DNA from: Klenkia taihuensis
GTDB taxonomy: Bacteria > Actinomycetota > Actinomycetes > Mycobacteriales > Geodermatophilaceae
Reading direction: 5' to 3'
Assembly (NCBI RefSeq): GCF_900112525.1
Contig: NZ_FOMD01000001.1
Coordinates: 496,001 to 560,000 of the forward strand
Length of the DNA stretch: 64,000 nucleotides
Shown one piece after another: positions 1 through 9,152 of this stretch. Within the stretch, counting starts at the first letter, position 1. Each line of letters starts with the position of its first letter. Under the pieces are notes generated by a model, which worked only from the letters and a program-made list of their open reading frames with translations, was not told where the DNA came from and made no database searches. The translations under genes and the position numbers were made by a program.

Positions 1-590
1 CCGCCGGCGGTGCGGGTGAAGTGCCGGTAGCTGCCGTCGCGGCGGTCCAGCACGCCCCGGAAGTCGCCGGCGATGCCGACCGGCCAGGTGAGCGGGGTGG
101 GCTGCAGGCCGGTGCGCTCGGCGATCTCGTCCATGAGCGCCAGCGCCTCGTTGCCGGGCCTGTCCCACTTGTTGATCACCGTGATGATCGGGATGCCGCG
201 GTGCTTGCAGACCGCGAACAGCTTCATGGTCTGGGTCTCCAGGCCCTTCGCCGCGTCCACCAGCATCACCGCGGCGTCGACGGCGGTGAGCACGCGGTAG
301 GTGTCCTCGGAGAAGTCCGCGTGGCCCGGGGTGTCCAGCAGGTTGACCACCGCGTCGCGGTAGGCGAACTGCAGCGCCGCGGAGGTGATGGAGATGCCGC
401 GGGCCTTCTCCATGTCCATCCAGTCCGACACGGTGGCACCCCGGCCGGCCTTGCCGTGCACCGCGCCGGCCCGCCCGATCACGTGCGCGTGCAGCGCCAG
501 CGCCTCGGTGAGGGTGGACTTCCCGGCGTCCGGGTGGCTGATGACCGCGAAGGTCCGACGGCGCGCGGCCTCGCCGGCGGCAGTGCTCAT
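1..590 (-). CDS. prfC: Peptide chain release factor 3 (N-terminal part, runs off window)
   Basis: This is the N-terminal 196 residues of a translational GTPase; the rest lies beyond the left edge. Reading leftward from the ATG at 590 gives the P-loop ISHPDAGKSTLTEAL (about residues 18-32), the DTPGH switch II motif and the NKWD guanine-specificity motif. The HPDAGKST form of the P-loop and the early WMDMEKARGISITSA segment are typical of RF3, which recycles RF1/RF2 from terminated ribosomes in the cytoplasm. The assignment over EF-G rests on these motifs only, since domains II and III are not in the window. It is transcribed away from the chemotaxis operon, so the 386-bp gap to cheA holds divergent promoters. 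Confidence 0.9.
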   Translation of the reverse strand, partial: MSTAAGEAARRRTFAVISHPDAGKSTLTEALALHAHVIGRAGAVHGKAGRGATVSDWMDMEKARGISITSAALQFAYRDAVVNLLDTPGHADFSEDTYRVLTAVDAAVMLVDAAKGLETQTMKLFAVCKHRGIPIITVINKWDRPGNEALALMDEIAERTGLQPTPLTWPVGIAGDFRGVLDRRDGSYRHFTRTAG

Positions 591-651
591 TCCGACGAGT
601 CTACGACCGGGACGCCGACCACCCCGCGCTGTGATCCCGGGCGCACTCCGG

Positions 652-841
652 GGAATGGTCCGCGGGCCCGTGTCGACAACGGTGACGGTCACCGTCCGCA
701 GGGGTGTCGACACGTCGACCCGGAATGGCGCCGACCATTCCACCCCATTGTGCGCAACCGCCCCCGACCTGCAGGTTCACCCCTCCGAGGGGGGTTTCCT
801 CCCGTGGTCGCCGAATGGCGCGGGAAGGGTCACCGGAATGG
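652..841. repeat. Cluster of GGAATGG heptamers upstream of cheA
   Basis: The 386-bp gap 591-976 has no gene. The heptamer GGAATGG occurs at 652-658, 722-728 and 835-841, in inverted form (CCATTCC) at 735-741, and as the near copy CGAATGG at 812-818. The 722 and 735 copies form an inverted pair 6 bp apart. The AT-rich core of the heptamer stands out in such GC-rich DNA. Spacing is irregular, so this is not a CRISPR. A regulator-binding array for the chemotaxis operon or prfC is an inference. Confidence 0.45.
670..694. promoter_or_regulatory. Motif shared with the distant receptor promoter (cheA copy)
   Basis: GTGTCGAC at 670-677 is followed after 6 bp by GACGGTCACCG at 684-694. The same two blocks, separated by 8 bp, stand upstream of the third chemoreceptor gene at 61880-61906. 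A second TGTCGACA palindrome lies at 705-712. Sharing between two separate motility promoter regions suggests a common regulator. No binding protein is identified. Confidence 0.45.
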
Positions 842-976
842 TGCCGGAGAACGGTCGCGCGCATCGGCAGAAAGGGGACGGAACTGGAGCGGTTCGAGTG
901 GAGGACGTGGCGGGGCTGCCGTAACCGGTCCTGACGACGCGGGGCGGACAGCGCCCCGCAGCAGGGGAGGACGACC

Positions 977-3265
977 GTGGACGGCTTGGACGACATCGTC
1001 GAGGACTTCCTCGTCGAGAGCCACGAGAACCTGGACCAGCTCGACCGCGACCTGGTCGCGCTGGAGCAGGACCCGGGTTCGCGGGAGCGGCTCTCGAGCA
1101 TCTTCCGCACGATCCACACGATCAAGGGCACCAGTGGCTTCCTGGCCTTCGGCAAGCTCGAGCAGGTCGCCCACGTCGGGGAGAACATGCTCTCCAAGCT
1201 GCGCGACGGGGTGCTGGAGCTGACCCCGCACCGCACCGACGCGCTGCTGGCGATGGTGGACACGGTGCGCGAGCTGCTGGGCTCCATCGAGACCGCCGGC
1301 GGCGAGGGCGCGGTCGACGTGACCCGCGCGGTCGAGCTGATCACCGCCGCGATGGACGACGAGCCGGCCCCCGCCGCCGAGCCGGCCGCCGCGGAGCCCG
1401 TGGTCGCGGAGGTGGTCGCCGAGGTGGTCGAGGCGCCCGTCGTGGTCCCGGCCCCGGTCGCGGTGGCCCCGGTCCCGGTCCCGGCCGCCGCCCCGGTCCC
1501 CGCCCCGGCGCCGGCCGCCGAGGACGAGCAGGCCCCCCGCCGGGCGGTCGCCGACTCCACCATCCGGGTGGACGTCGACCTGCTCGACGCCCTGATGCAG
1601 CTGGTCGGAGAGCTGGTGCTGACCCGCAACCAGATCGTGCAGTACGTCTCCCGGCAGACCGACACCGACCTGGTGCGCGCCGGCCAGCGGCTCAACCTCA
1701 TCGCCAGCGAGCTGCAGGAGGGCGTCATGAAGACGCGCATGCAGCCCATCGACCACATCTGGTCCAAGCTGCCGCGCGTCGTCCGCGACCTGGGCCAGCA
1801 GTGCGGCAAGTCCGTGCGGCTGGCGATGGAGGGCAACGAGACCGAGCTGGACAAGACGCTGCTCGAGGCGGTCAAGGACCCGCTGACCCACCTGGTCCGC
1901 AACTCCGTCGACCACGGCATCGAGACCCCCGAGGCCCGCCGCGCCGCCGGCAAGCCGGCCGAGGGCGTGCTGAGCCTGCGGGCCCGGCACGAGTCCGGCC
2001 AGGTCGTGGTCGAGGTCATCGACGACGGCGCCGGCATCGACCCGGCCAGGATCGGGGAGAGCGCGGTCCGCAAGGGCCTGGTGACGCCCGACGCGCTGGC
2101 CCGGATGGCCACCGCCGACGTCCTGCAGCTGATCTTCGCCCCGGGCTTCTCCACCGCCGCCGCGGTCACCAACGTCTCCGGCCGCGGCGTCGGCATGGAC
2201 GTGGTGAAGACCAACATCGAGGCCATCGGCGGCACCATCGAGATCGAGTCCGAGCCGGGCACCGGCACCTGCACCCGGCTGCGCATCCCGCTGACCCTGG
2301 CCATCGTCCCGGCGCTGACCGTGGAGTGCGCCGGCGACCGCTACGCCATCCCGCAGGTCAGCCTGCAGGAACTGGTCAGCCTGGACGCCGAGAAGGCCGC
2401 CGCCGCGGTCGAGGAGATCGGCGGGGCGCAGGTCTACCGGCTGCGCGGCGAGCTGCTGCCGCTGGTCCGGCTGGCCGACGTGTTCGGGCTGAGCTCCGAC
2501 CGGCACGACGGGCACGTGGTCATCGCCGTCCTGCGGTCCGAGGGCCGCCGCTTCGGCCTGGTCGTGGACCGGGTCATCAACACCGAGGAGATCGTGGTGA
2601 AGGCAGTCGGCGCCCAGCTGAAGTCCATCGGCCTCTACTCCGGGGCCACCGTCCTGGGCGACGGCACCGTCGCGCTCATCCTCGACGTGCAGGCCCTGGC
2701 CCGCCGGGCGCTGCGCGCCGAGACCGTCGAGCGGGCCGAGCAGCGCACCGCGGCCAGCGTCGCGGCGGCCACCGCCCGCGCCGGCGCCGAGCGGCAGCGG
2801 ATGCTGCTGGCCTCCATCGGCGGCGGCCGCCGGGTGGCGATCCCGCTGGACACCGTCACCCGGCTGGAGCAGATCCGCACCGCCTCGGTGGAACGGGTCG
2901 GCTCGCGGGAGGTGGTGCAGTACCGCGGCGCGATCCTGCCCATCGTCCGGCTGGACCGGCACCTGGGCGCGACGTCGTCCTACGGCTACGACGAGCCGGC
3001 CCCCGAGACGCTGGAGGTCATCGTCTACGCCGACCGCGACCGCAGCGTCGCGATCGTGGTCGAGGAGATCCTCGACATCATCGACGACAGCGAGGCCAAG
3101 CACTCCGACATCGACGACATGGGCCTGCTCGGCTCGGCGGTGTTCGGCGACAAGGTCACCGAGCTGCTCGACGTGCGCGCGGCGATCCTCGCCGCCGACC
3201 CCGGCTTCTACGCCTTCGACACCGCCGCCGGCTCGCCGGCCCGCGACGACCTGATGGTGGTCTGA
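977..3265 (+). CDS. cheA: Chemotaxis histidine kinase CheA with two CheW-like domains
   Basis: CheA is the cytoplasmic kinase that reads receptor state and phosphorylates CheY and CheB. The 762-residue product starts with an HPt domain whose phospho-histidine is His47 in RTIHTIKGTSGF. A Pro/Ala/Val-rich linker follows (about 128-190), then the dimerisation helix pair (about 194-260), then the ATPase domain with the N box HLVRNSVDHGIE, DDGAGIDP and GRGVGMDVVK (about 300-440). A CheW-like domain spans about 445-580. A second CheW-like segment (about 608-740, RMLLASIGGGRRVAIPLDTV onward) is unusual, because most CheA proteins have one. The GTG start is set by the AGGGGAGG ribosome site at 963-970. 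It leads the operon, and cheW begins one base after its stop. Confidence 0.96.
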   Translation: MDGLDDIVEDFLVESHENLDQLDRDLVALEQDPGSRERLSSIFRTIHTIKGTSGFLAFGKLEQVAHVGENMLSKLRDGVLELTPHRTDALLAMVDTVRELLGSIETAGGEGAVDVTRAVELITAAMDDEPAPAAEPAAAEPVVAEVVAEVVEAPVVVPAPVAVAPVPVPAAAPVPAPAPAAEDEQAPRRAVADSTIRVDVDLLDALMQLVGELVLTRNQIVQYVSRQTDTDLVRAGQRLNLIASELQEGVMKTRMQPIDHIWSKLPRVVRDLGQQCGKSVRLAMEGNETELDKTLLEAVKDPLTHLVRNSVDHGIETPEARRAAGKPAEGVLSLRARHESGQVVVEVIDDGAGIDPARIGESAVRKGLVTPDALARMATADVLQLIFAPGFSTAAAVTNVSGRGVGMDVVKTNIEAIGGTIEIESEPGTGTCTRLRIPLTLAIVPALTVECAGDRYAIPQVSLQELVSLDAEKAAAAVEEIGGAQVYRLRGELLPLVRLADVFGLSSDRHDGHVVIAVLRSEGRRFGLVVDRVINTEEIVVKAVGAQLKSIGLYSGATVLGDGTVALILDVQALARRALRAETVERAEQRTAASVAAATARAGAERQRMLLASIGGGRRVAIPLDTVTRLEQIRTASVERVGSREVVQYRGAILPIVRLDRHLGATSSYGYDEPAPETLEVIVYADRDRSVAIVVEEILDIIDDSEAKHSDIDDMGLLGSAVFGDKVTELLDVRAAILAADPGFYAFDTAAGSPARDDLMVV

Positions 3266-3266
3266 C

Positions 3267-3713
3267 ATGAGCACGGCAACCGCCCCCCGCACCGGCACCG
3301 CCCAGCTGGCCACCTTCTGGCTGGACGGCGACCTCTACGGCGTCGAGGTCGAGCACGTCCAGGAGGTGCTCCGGGCGCAGAAGCTCACCCGGGTGCCGCT
3401 GGCCCCGCCGGCCGTCGCCGGCCTGATCAACCTGCGCGGCCAGGTGGTCACCGCCATCGAGCTGCGCGAGCGGCTCGGCCGCCCGGCCCGCGCCGCCGAC
3501 GCCGAGTCCGTCGTCATCGTGGTCCGGATGCACGGCGAGGCCGTCAGCTTCCTGGTCGACGGGATCGCCGACGTCGTGCACGTCGACGCCGCGGACTTCG
3601 AGCAGCCGCCGGACACCCTCGACGGCCGGGCCCGGGAGCTCATCCTCGGCGCCTACAAGCTCGACGGCCGGCTGCTGCTGGCCCTGGACGTCTCCCGCGC
3701 CGTCGCCGCCTGA
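3267..3713 (+). CDS. cheW: Chemotaxis adaptor CheW
   Basis: CheW is the scaffold that joins receptors to CheA. The 148-residue protein is a single CheW/SH3-like domain: [20 protein letters not shown], then the conserved [20 protein letters not shown] (about residues 50-70), then [14 protein letters not shown]. Its length is typical of the family. The ATG lies one base after the cheA stop, so translation is probably coupled. The next gene starts 91 bp downstream behind a strong hairpin, which could lower expression of the receptors relative to cheA-cheW. Confidence 0.95.
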   Translation: MSTATAPRTGTAQLATFWLDGDLYGVEVEHVQEVLRAQKLTRVPLAPPAVAGLINLRGQVVTAIELRERLGRPARAADAESVVIVVRMHGEAVSFLVDGIADVVHVDAADFEQPPDTLDGRARELILGAYKLDGRLLLALDVSRAVAA

Positions 3714-3748
3714 CGCGCCGGACCCGCCCGCCCCCTCCCGCACCGGAC

Positions 3749-3771
3749 CGCCGGCGACCCCGTCGCCGGCG
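3749..3771 (+). terminator. Stem-loop between cheW and the first receptor gene
   Basis: CGCCGGCGAC and GTCGCCGGCG form a perfect 10-bp stem around a 3-base CCC loop. There is no U tract, as is common in high-GC actinobacteria. Lying inside an operon, it may be an attenuator or an mRNA-stabilising hairpin rather than a full terminator. Confidence 0.5.
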
Positions 3772-3804
3772 ACCCGGCCCCACCCCTGCCCGGAAGGCCA
3801 TCCC

Positions 3805-5433
3805 GTGAGAACACCCGGACGCCGCCTCGCCGACCTCGGCCTGCGGACCCGCCTCGGACTCGCCTTCGGCGTCGTCGCCCTCGTCGTCCTCTGCTGCGCC
3901 GGTGGTGGCGTCGCCGCCGTCGCCCAGCAGCGCGAGCTCGCCGGCCAGGTCCGCGCCGTGGACGGCGTGCTCCGCGACGCGGAGACCATGCGCTTCCAGA
4001 TCGCCGACGCCACCGGCTGGCAGGGCTTCGTGCTGGCCGACGTCGCCGCCTTCGGGCCGGAGGAGTCGCTGCGCGACGACTCCTACAACCGGGCCGGGTT
4101 CCTGGCCAGCAAGGCCTCGATCTACGCGTGGCTGGACGGCGTCGACACCTCGGGCATGGACGCCACCGAGCGGGCCGCCTTCGACCAGCTGCGGCCGGCG
4201 TGGGACGACTACTACCGCTGGGACGACCAGGTGGTGGAGTGGGTCCGCCCGGGCACGCAGGCCGGGCTCGCCGAGGCGCAGACCTCGATCAACGGCGGTG
4301 AGGCCGGCGAGGCCTACACCGTGGTGCTGGGCATCGCCGACACCATCGCCGGCTCCGCGGAGGACCGGCTGACCGCACTGGGCGACCGGCAGTCGGCTGC
4401 GCAGACCCGCGCCACCTGGCTGCTGGTGGCCGCCGGCGTCCTCGGCCTGCTGCTGGCCGGCGGGCTGGCCTGGCACCTGACCCGCTCGCTGGTCGGGCCG
4501 CTGCACCGCATCCGGGACGTCGCCGAGGGCATCGGCAGCGGGGACCTCACCCGCCGCACCGGGCTGACCGGGGACGGCGAGATGGGCCGCGCCGGCGCCG
4601 CGCTGGACCGGGCCACCGAGCAGCTGGCCGGCGTGGTCGGCTCGGTCACCGGCTCGGCCGACGCGGTCGCCGCGGCCAGCACCGAGCTGTCGGCCTCGGC
4701 CGGGCGGATCGCCGCCTCGGCGGAGGAGACCAGCGCGCAGTCCGGCCTGGTGTCCGGCGCGGCCGACGAGGTCTCGCGCAGCGTCGCGACCGTCGCCGCC
4801 GGTGCGGAGGAGATGAGCGCCTCGATCCGGGAGATCGCGCAGAACGCGAACGAGGCCGCGCGGGTGGCCGCCGAGGCCGTCAGCGAGGCCGACGCGACCA
4901 CCGCGACCATCCAGAAGCTGGGCCAGTCCTCCCGCGAGATCGGCGACGTGGTCAAGGTGATCACCTCGATCGCGGAGCAGACCAACCTGCTGGCCCTGAA
5001 CGCGACCATCGAGGCGGCGCGGGCCGGTGAGGCGGGCAAGGGCTTCGCCGTCGTGGCGAACGAGGTCAAGGAGCTGGCGCAGGAGACCGCGCGGGCCACC
5101 GAAGACATCGCCCGCCGGGTGGAGGCCATCCAGGCCGACACCACCGGCGCCACCGAGGCGATCGGCCGGATCGGTGCGGTCATCGGCCAGATCAACGACT
5201 ACCAGCTCACCATCGCCTCCGCGGTGGAGGAGCAGACCGCCACCACCAACGAGATGTCCCGCAGCGTCGCCGAGGCCGCCGCCGGGACCACCGAGATCGC
5301 CGCCAACACCGCCGGCGTCTCCGGCGCCGCGTCGGCCACCACCCAGGCCCTGGGCCAGACGCGGGTGTCGGTCGACGAGCTCTCCCGCATGGCCACCGAC
5401 CTGCGCGCCGCCGTCGGCCGCTTCACCACCTGA
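3805..5433 (+). CDS. Methyl-accepting chemotaxis protein
   Basis: This is an inner-membrane chemoreceptor of 542 residues. A first membrane helix at about 15-39 and a second at about 203-226 bracket a roughly 160-residue extracytoplasmic sensor that I could not assign to a ligand class. A HAMP segment follows (about 226-280), then a long coiled-coil signalling domain with the hairpin tip [20 protein letters not shown] and [15 protein letters not shown]. The GTG start has GGAAGG upstream at 3791-3796. Its signalling half is nearly identical to those of the receptors at 5460 and 62042, while the sensor domains differ, so the three probably feed the same CheA. Confidence 0.95.
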   Translation: MRTPGRRLADLGLRTRLGLAFGVVALVVLCCAGGGVAAVAQQRELAGQVRAVDGVLRDAETMRFQIADATGWQGFVLADVAAFGPEESLRDDSYNRAGFLASKASIYAWLDGVDTSGMDATERAAFDQLRPAWDDYYRWDDQVVEWVRPGTQAGLAEAQTSINGGEAGEAYTVVLGIADTIAGSAEDRLTALGDRQSAAQTRATWLLVAAGVLGLLLAGGLAWHLTRSLVGPLHRIRDVAEGIGSGDLTRRTGLTGDGEMGRAGAALDRATEQLAGVVGSVTGSADAVAAASTELSASAGRIAASAEETSAQSGLVSGAADEVSRSVATVAAGAEEMSASIREIAQNANEAARVAAEAVSEADATTATIQKLGQSSREIGDVVKVITSIAEQTNLLALNATIEAARAGEAGKGFAVVANEVKELAQETARATEDIARRVEAIQADTTGATEAIGRIGAVIGQINDYQLTIASAVEEQTATTNEMSRSVAEAAAGTTEIAANTAGVSGAASATTQALGQTRVSVDELSRMATDLRAAVGRFTT

Positions 5434-5459
5434 CCGACCGACACCTCCCTGGAGCCCCC

Positions 5460-7070
5460 GTGACCACCCTCCGCCGCCACCTCGGCTCCCTCGGCGTCCG
5501 CGCCCAGGTCCTCGCCGCCGTCCTGGTCGCCGCGCTCGTCGCCGGCGCCGTCGGCCTGGCCGGGCTGACCGCCCTGTCCGCCTCCGCCGACCGCACCCAG
5601 TCGGTGTACTCCGACGACGTGCGCGGCGTCCTGCTCGCCCAGGAGATGCGTTTCCAGCTGGTCTCCATCCGCTTCGCGCAGTCCAGCCGCACCAACGCCG
5701 CCCGGGCCGGCGACACCGAGTCCCTGGCCCGGTGGACCACCACCCGCGGCGAGGCCGTGGACGGCCTGACCTCGGCCGGCGAGGAGCTGCTCGACACCGT
5801 CGAGCTGACCCCGGCCAACCGGGACACGGTGCAGGGCGCCGTCGACGGGGTGGGGGAGTACATCGACCTGACCGCGGAGCTGGACGCGCTGACCGCGGCC
5901 GGCGACACCGCGGGGTGGACCCGGCTGCGCGACGGCCAGGTGACCCCGCTGATGACCGGCCTGGTCGACTCCCTGGACGCCCTGGTGCAGGACCGCACCG
6001 CGTCCGCGGCCGACGACGCCGCGGCGGCCGCGGCGGCCTACCGGTCCACGCGCACCGAGCTCGCCGTGGTGCTGGTGCTCGGCGTCGGGCTGGCACTGGG
6101 CATCGGGTACGCGGTCGCCCGCTCCTTCGTCCGGCGGCTGGGCCGGCTGCAGGCCACCGCGACCGCGCTGGCCGGGGGTGACCTGACCGTGCAGACCGGC
6201 ATCACCAGCGCCGACGAGGTGGGGCAGACCGCGGCCCTGCTGGACAGCGCGCTGGTGGACCTGCGCGCCCTGATGGCCACCGTCGCCGGCTCCGCCGACT
6301 CCGTGGCCACCTCCAGCGAGGAGCTGTCCGCCTCGGCCGCCCAGATCTCGGCGTCGGCCCAGCAGACCAGCGCGCAGTCCGGTGCGGTGTCCGGTGCCGC
6401 CGACGAGGTCTCGCGCAGCGTCGCGACGGTCGCGGCGGGTGCGGAGGAGATGAGCGCCTCGATCCGGGAGATCGCGCAGAACGCGAACGAGGCGGCCCGG
6501 GTGGCGGCCGAGGCCGTCGCGGAGGCCGAGACCACCAACGCCACCATCACCAAGCTCGGCGTCTCGTCCAAGGAGATCGGCGACGTGGTCAAGGTGATCA
6601 CGAGCATCGCCGAGCAGACCAACCTGCTGGCGCTCAACGCCACCATCGAGGCCGCGCGGGCCGGCGAGGCGGGCAAGGGCTTCGCCGTCGTGGCGAACGA
6701 GGTCAAGGAGCTGGCCCAGGAGACCGCCCGCGCCACCGAGGACATCGCCCGCCGGGTGGAGGCCATCCAGGCCGACACGACCGGGGCCACCGAGGCGATC
6801 GGCCGGATCGGTGCGGTCATCGGGCAGATCAACGACTACCAGCTGACCATCGCCAGCGCCGTCGAGGAGCAGACCGCCACGACCAACGAGATGTCGCGCA
6901 GCGTGGCCGAGGCCGCCGGTGGCACCACCGAGATCGCGGCCACCATCACCGGCGTCTCCACCGCCGCGGACTCCACCACGCAGGCGCTGTCGCAGACCCG
7001 TGTCGCCGTCGACGAGCTGTCCCGGATGGCCAGCGACCTGCGCACCACCGTCGGCCGCTTCACCCACTGA
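5460..7070 (+). CDS. Methyl-accepting chemotaxis protein
   Basis: This is the second receptor of the operon, 536 residues. The first membrane helix is at about 13-37, the sensor at about 38-197, the second helix at about 198-218, then a HAMP domain and the signalling domain containing [20 protein letters not shown]. The sensor is rich in helix-forming residues ([19 protein letters not shown]), like four-helix-bundle sensors, but no ligand can be named. Its GTG start lies 26 bp after the preceding receptor, behind a GGAG at 5451-5454. It is a probable tandem duplicate, with the sensor diverged and the cytoplasmic half kept. Confidence 0.95.
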   Translation: MTTLRRHLGSLGVRAQVLAAVLVAALVAGAVGLAGLTALSASADRTQSVYSDDVRGVLLAQEMRFQLVSIRFAQSSRTNAARAGDTESLARWTTTRGEAVDGLTSAGEELLDTVELTPANRDTVQGAVDGVGEYIDLTAELDALTAAGDTAGWTRLRDGQVTPLMTGLVDSLDALVQDRTASAADDAAAAAAAYRSTRTELAVVLVLGVGLALGIGYAVARSFVRRLGRLQATATALAGGDLTVQTGITSADEVGQTAALLDSALVDLRALMATVAGSADSVATSSEELSASAAQISASAQQTSAQSGAVSGAADEVSRSVATVAAGAEEMSASIREIAQNANEAARVAAEAVAEAETTNATITKLGVSSKEIGDVVKVITSIAEQTNLLALNATIEAARAGEAGKGFAVVANEVKELAQETARATEDIARRVEAIQADTTGATEAIGRIGAVIGQINDYQLTIASAVEEQTATTNEMSRSVAEAAGGTTEIAATITGVSTAADSTTQALSQTRVAVDELSRMASDLRTTVGRFTH

Positions 7071-7072
7071 CC

Positions 7073-7978
7073 ATGCCCTACTCCCTGGTCAGCGCGGCCA
7101 CGATCGGCTTCGACCTGGTCCGCCTCCCCGGCGGGCCGGACGTCGCCACCGTGCTGCTCGCCGGCCTCGGCGCCGGACCGGACCACCTGCACGGGTGGGC
7201 CGCCGGGCACCCGGTGGTGTCCGGCAGCGCCGCCCAGCGGACCCGGTGGGCGGACCGGTCCGTCCGGGTGCGCGAGCTCGCCGCCGCCGGCGTGCCCGGC
7301 CTGCGCGACGTCCGCGCCGAGCACACCCGCAGCGAGGCGCTGGTGGCGCTGCTCGAGCAGGGCATGCTCGGCGACGCCGCCGCCGTGGAGCGGGTGCTCC
7401 GCGACGACGTGCTCGGACCCGAGTCGGCCGCGGTGGCCGCGGTGCCCCCCGAGGTCGCCCAGCTGGCCGCCGACGTGCTCGCCGACGCCGCCGTCGCCGG
7501 CTGGGCCTCGGCCACGGTCCCCGAGCGCGACCGGAGGGCCCTCGCCCAGGTGCTCGACCGGGTCGGCGCCGTACCGCTGCCCGACCTGGGCCCGGCCACC
7601 ACCGCCCTGCTCGGCATGCTCGACCACCTCGCCGCCGCCGACCCCGTCGTGCTGGGCCGGTGGCGGGTGGCCGTCGACGAGGTCCGCGACACCCGGCAGG
7701 ACTGGGCCGCGGCCATGCACGGCGCCTCCTGGGCCGCGCACGTCTCCGGCCGCACCCGGGCCCTGGCCGCCGCGCTGCTGGCCGCCGTCCGGGCCTTCCG
7801 CGCCGCCGGCTTCACTCCCGGGGACGGCGCCCGCGGGGTCTGGAACGCCGTCGCCGGCTGCGTGCAGGGCGTCGCCATGGCCGACCTGGTCGACGGCGCC
7901 GCGCTGGACCAGCTGCTGCTGCCCTGGCTGCTGGCCGAGGGCGACCACCCGTCGGGGGTGCTGCCGCCCGCCGGTTGA
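7073..7978 (+). CDS. Protein of unknown function embedded in the chemotaxis operon
   Basis: I do not recognise this 301-residue product. It starts with an ATG two bases after the receptor stop, so it is almost certainly co-translated with the receptor and belongs to the operon. The protein is Ala/Val/Leu-rich and has no signal peptide, membrane helix, Cys cluster or P-loop. The N-terminus (FDLVRLPGGPDVATVLLAGL) looks like an alternating beta-strand pattern, and the rest is mostly helical (for example RTRALAAALLAAVRAFRAAG). Position between receptors and cheB suggests a role in signalling or receptor adaptation, but this is context only. Confidence 0.75.
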   Translation: MPYSLVSAATIGFDLVRLPGGPDVATVLLAGLGAGPDHLHGWAAGHPVVSGSAAQRTRWADRSVRVRELAAAGVPGLRDVRAEHTRSEALVALLEQGMLGDAAAVERVLRDDVLGPESAAVAAVPPEVAQLAADVLADAAVAGWASATVPERDRRALAQVLDRVGAVPLPDLGPATTALLGMLDHLAAADPVVLGRWRVAVDEVRDTRQDWAAAMHGASWAAHVSGRTRALAAALLAAVRAFRAAGFTPGDGARGVWNAVAGCVQGVAMADLVDGAALDQLLLPWLLAEGDHPSGVLPPAG

Positions 7979-7988
7979 GCGACCCGGC

Positions 7989-8016
7989 TCAACTCCTGAC
8001 GATCCCGTGCCGAAAC
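7989..8016 (+). promoter_or_regulatory. Candidate FliA/WhiG-type promoter upstream of cheB
   Basis: TCAA at 7989-7992 is followed after 16 bp by GCCGAAAC at 8009-8016. This resembles the TAAA-N15/16-GCCGATAA layout of FliA/WhiG-class sigma promoters. The same TCAA-N16-GCCG layout lies upstream of the receptor at 62042. A start of transcription just downstream would exclude the GTG at 8007 as the cheB start and favour the GTG at 8061. Confidence 0.4.
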
Positions 8017-8060
8017 CAACCCCACGGCCGAACCCCGGCCCGAGCAGAGAGCAGGACACC

Positions 8061-9152
8061 GTGCCCCCGATCCGCGTGATGGTGGTCGACGACTCGGTCG
8101 TCGTCCGCAAGATCGTCACCGACGTGCTCGGCGCGGACCCCGCCATCGAGGTCGTCGGCACCGCGGTCAACGGCAAGGTCGCCCTGGCCAAGGTCGACCA
8201 GCTGCGCCCCGACGTCATCACGATGGACATCGAGATGCCGGAGATGGACGGCATCGCCGCGGTCCGGGCGCTGCGCGCCGCCGGCCGCCGCACGCCGATC
8301 ATCATGTTCTCCACGCTCACCGAGCGCGGCGCGTCCGCCACCTTCGACGCGCTGGCCGCCGGCGCCGACGACTACGTCACCAAGCCCGCCAACGTCGGCA
8401 GCGTGCAGCAGTCGATGGAGAGCGTCCGGGCCCAGCTGATCCCCCGGATCAAGGTGCTCACCGGCCGCCCCGTCGGGCTGCCCGCCGCCCCGGCCGCCGC
8501 CCCCCGGCCGGCCACCCCCGCGCCCGCCCCGGTCGCCCGCGGCGTCCGCAAGGCCCCCGCCGTGCTGGTCATCGGGTCCTCCACCGGCGGCCCCGACGCG
8601 CTGACCCGCGTCCTGCCCCGGCTGCCGAAGGACTTCCCGCTCCCGGTGCTGGTCGTGCAGCACATGCCCCCGGTGTTCACCACCCAGTTCGCCGCCCGGC
8701 TCGACCGGCTCAGCGCGCTGCGCGTCGTCGAGGCCACCGCCGGCACCCCGGTCGCCCCGGGCACCGTGCACATCGCCCCCGGCGACTTCCACCTCACCGT
8801 CGCCGCCGGCGCCGGCCCGCGGCGCACCGCGCTGGACCAGGGTGCGCCGGAGAACTTCTGCCGCCCCGCCGTCGACGTGCTCTTCCGCTCCGCGGTGGCC
8901 GCCTACGACGGCGCCGTGCTCGCCGTCGTCCTCACCGGCATGGGGTCCGACGGCAAGGTCGGCACCGGCCAGGTCCGTGCCGCCGGCGGGACCGTCGTCG
9001 CCCAGGACCAGGCCACCTCCGTCGTCTGGGGGATGCCCGGTGCGGTCACCCAGGCCGGCCACGCCGACGAGGTCGTCCCGCTCGACCGGGTGGCCGACAC
9101 CGTCCTCCGCCTCACCACCCGATCCCCGTCCCTGGTCGGAGCCCGCCCATGA
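8061..9152 (+). CDS. cheB: Chemotaxis response regulator protein-glutamate methylesterase CheB
   Basis: CheB removes methyl groups from receptors and provides adaptation. With the GTG at 8061 the product has 363 residues: a receiver domain with phospho-acceptor Asp56 in VITMDIEMPEMDG, a Pro/Ala linker (about 137-165), and a methylesterase domain with the nucleophile region GSSTGGPDAL (Ser174), the His region VVQHMPPVFTTQFAARL, and the Asp region VLTGMGSDGKVG. An in-frame GTG at 8007 adds 18 Pro-rich residues unlike the family and overlaps the candidate promoter. The 8061 start has AGAGCAGG-like sequence just upstream. The end overlaps cheR by 4 bp. Confidence 0.95.
   Translation: MPPIRVMVVDDSVVVRKIVTDVLGADPAIEVVGTAVNGKVALAKVDQLRPDVITMDIEMPEMDGIAAVRALRAAGRRTPIIMFSTLTERGASATFDALAAGADDYVTKPANVGSVQQSMESVRAQLIPRIKVLTGRPVGLPAAPAAAPRPATPAPAPVARGVRKAPAVLVIGSSTGGPDALTRVLPRLPKDFPLPVLVVQHMPPVFTTQFAARLDRLSALRVVEATAGTPVAPGTVHIAPGDFHLTVAAGAGPRRTALDQGAPENFCRPAVDVLFRSAVAAYDGAVLAVVLTGMGSDGKVGTGQVRAAGGTVVAQDQATSVVWGMPGAVTQAGHADEVVPLDRVADTVLRLTTRSPSLVGARP

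Noticed and set aside
1380-1530. Repetitive CCGGTC/GCCGCC sequence
   Set aside because: It encodes the Pro/Ala/Val linker of CheA and keeps its reading frame, so it is coding low complexity, not a regulatory repeat.
601-3313. Long open frames antisense to cheA and to most other genes
   Set aside because: In DNA this GC-rich, stop codons are rare in all frames; the antisense products are Arg/Gly/Ala-rich with no domain signs, and the sense genes have clear family motifs.
8007-8060. Longer cheB start at GTG 8007
   Set aside because: It adds a Pro-rich stretch not typical of CheB and overlaps a candidate promoter; the GTG at 8061 fits the receiver start.
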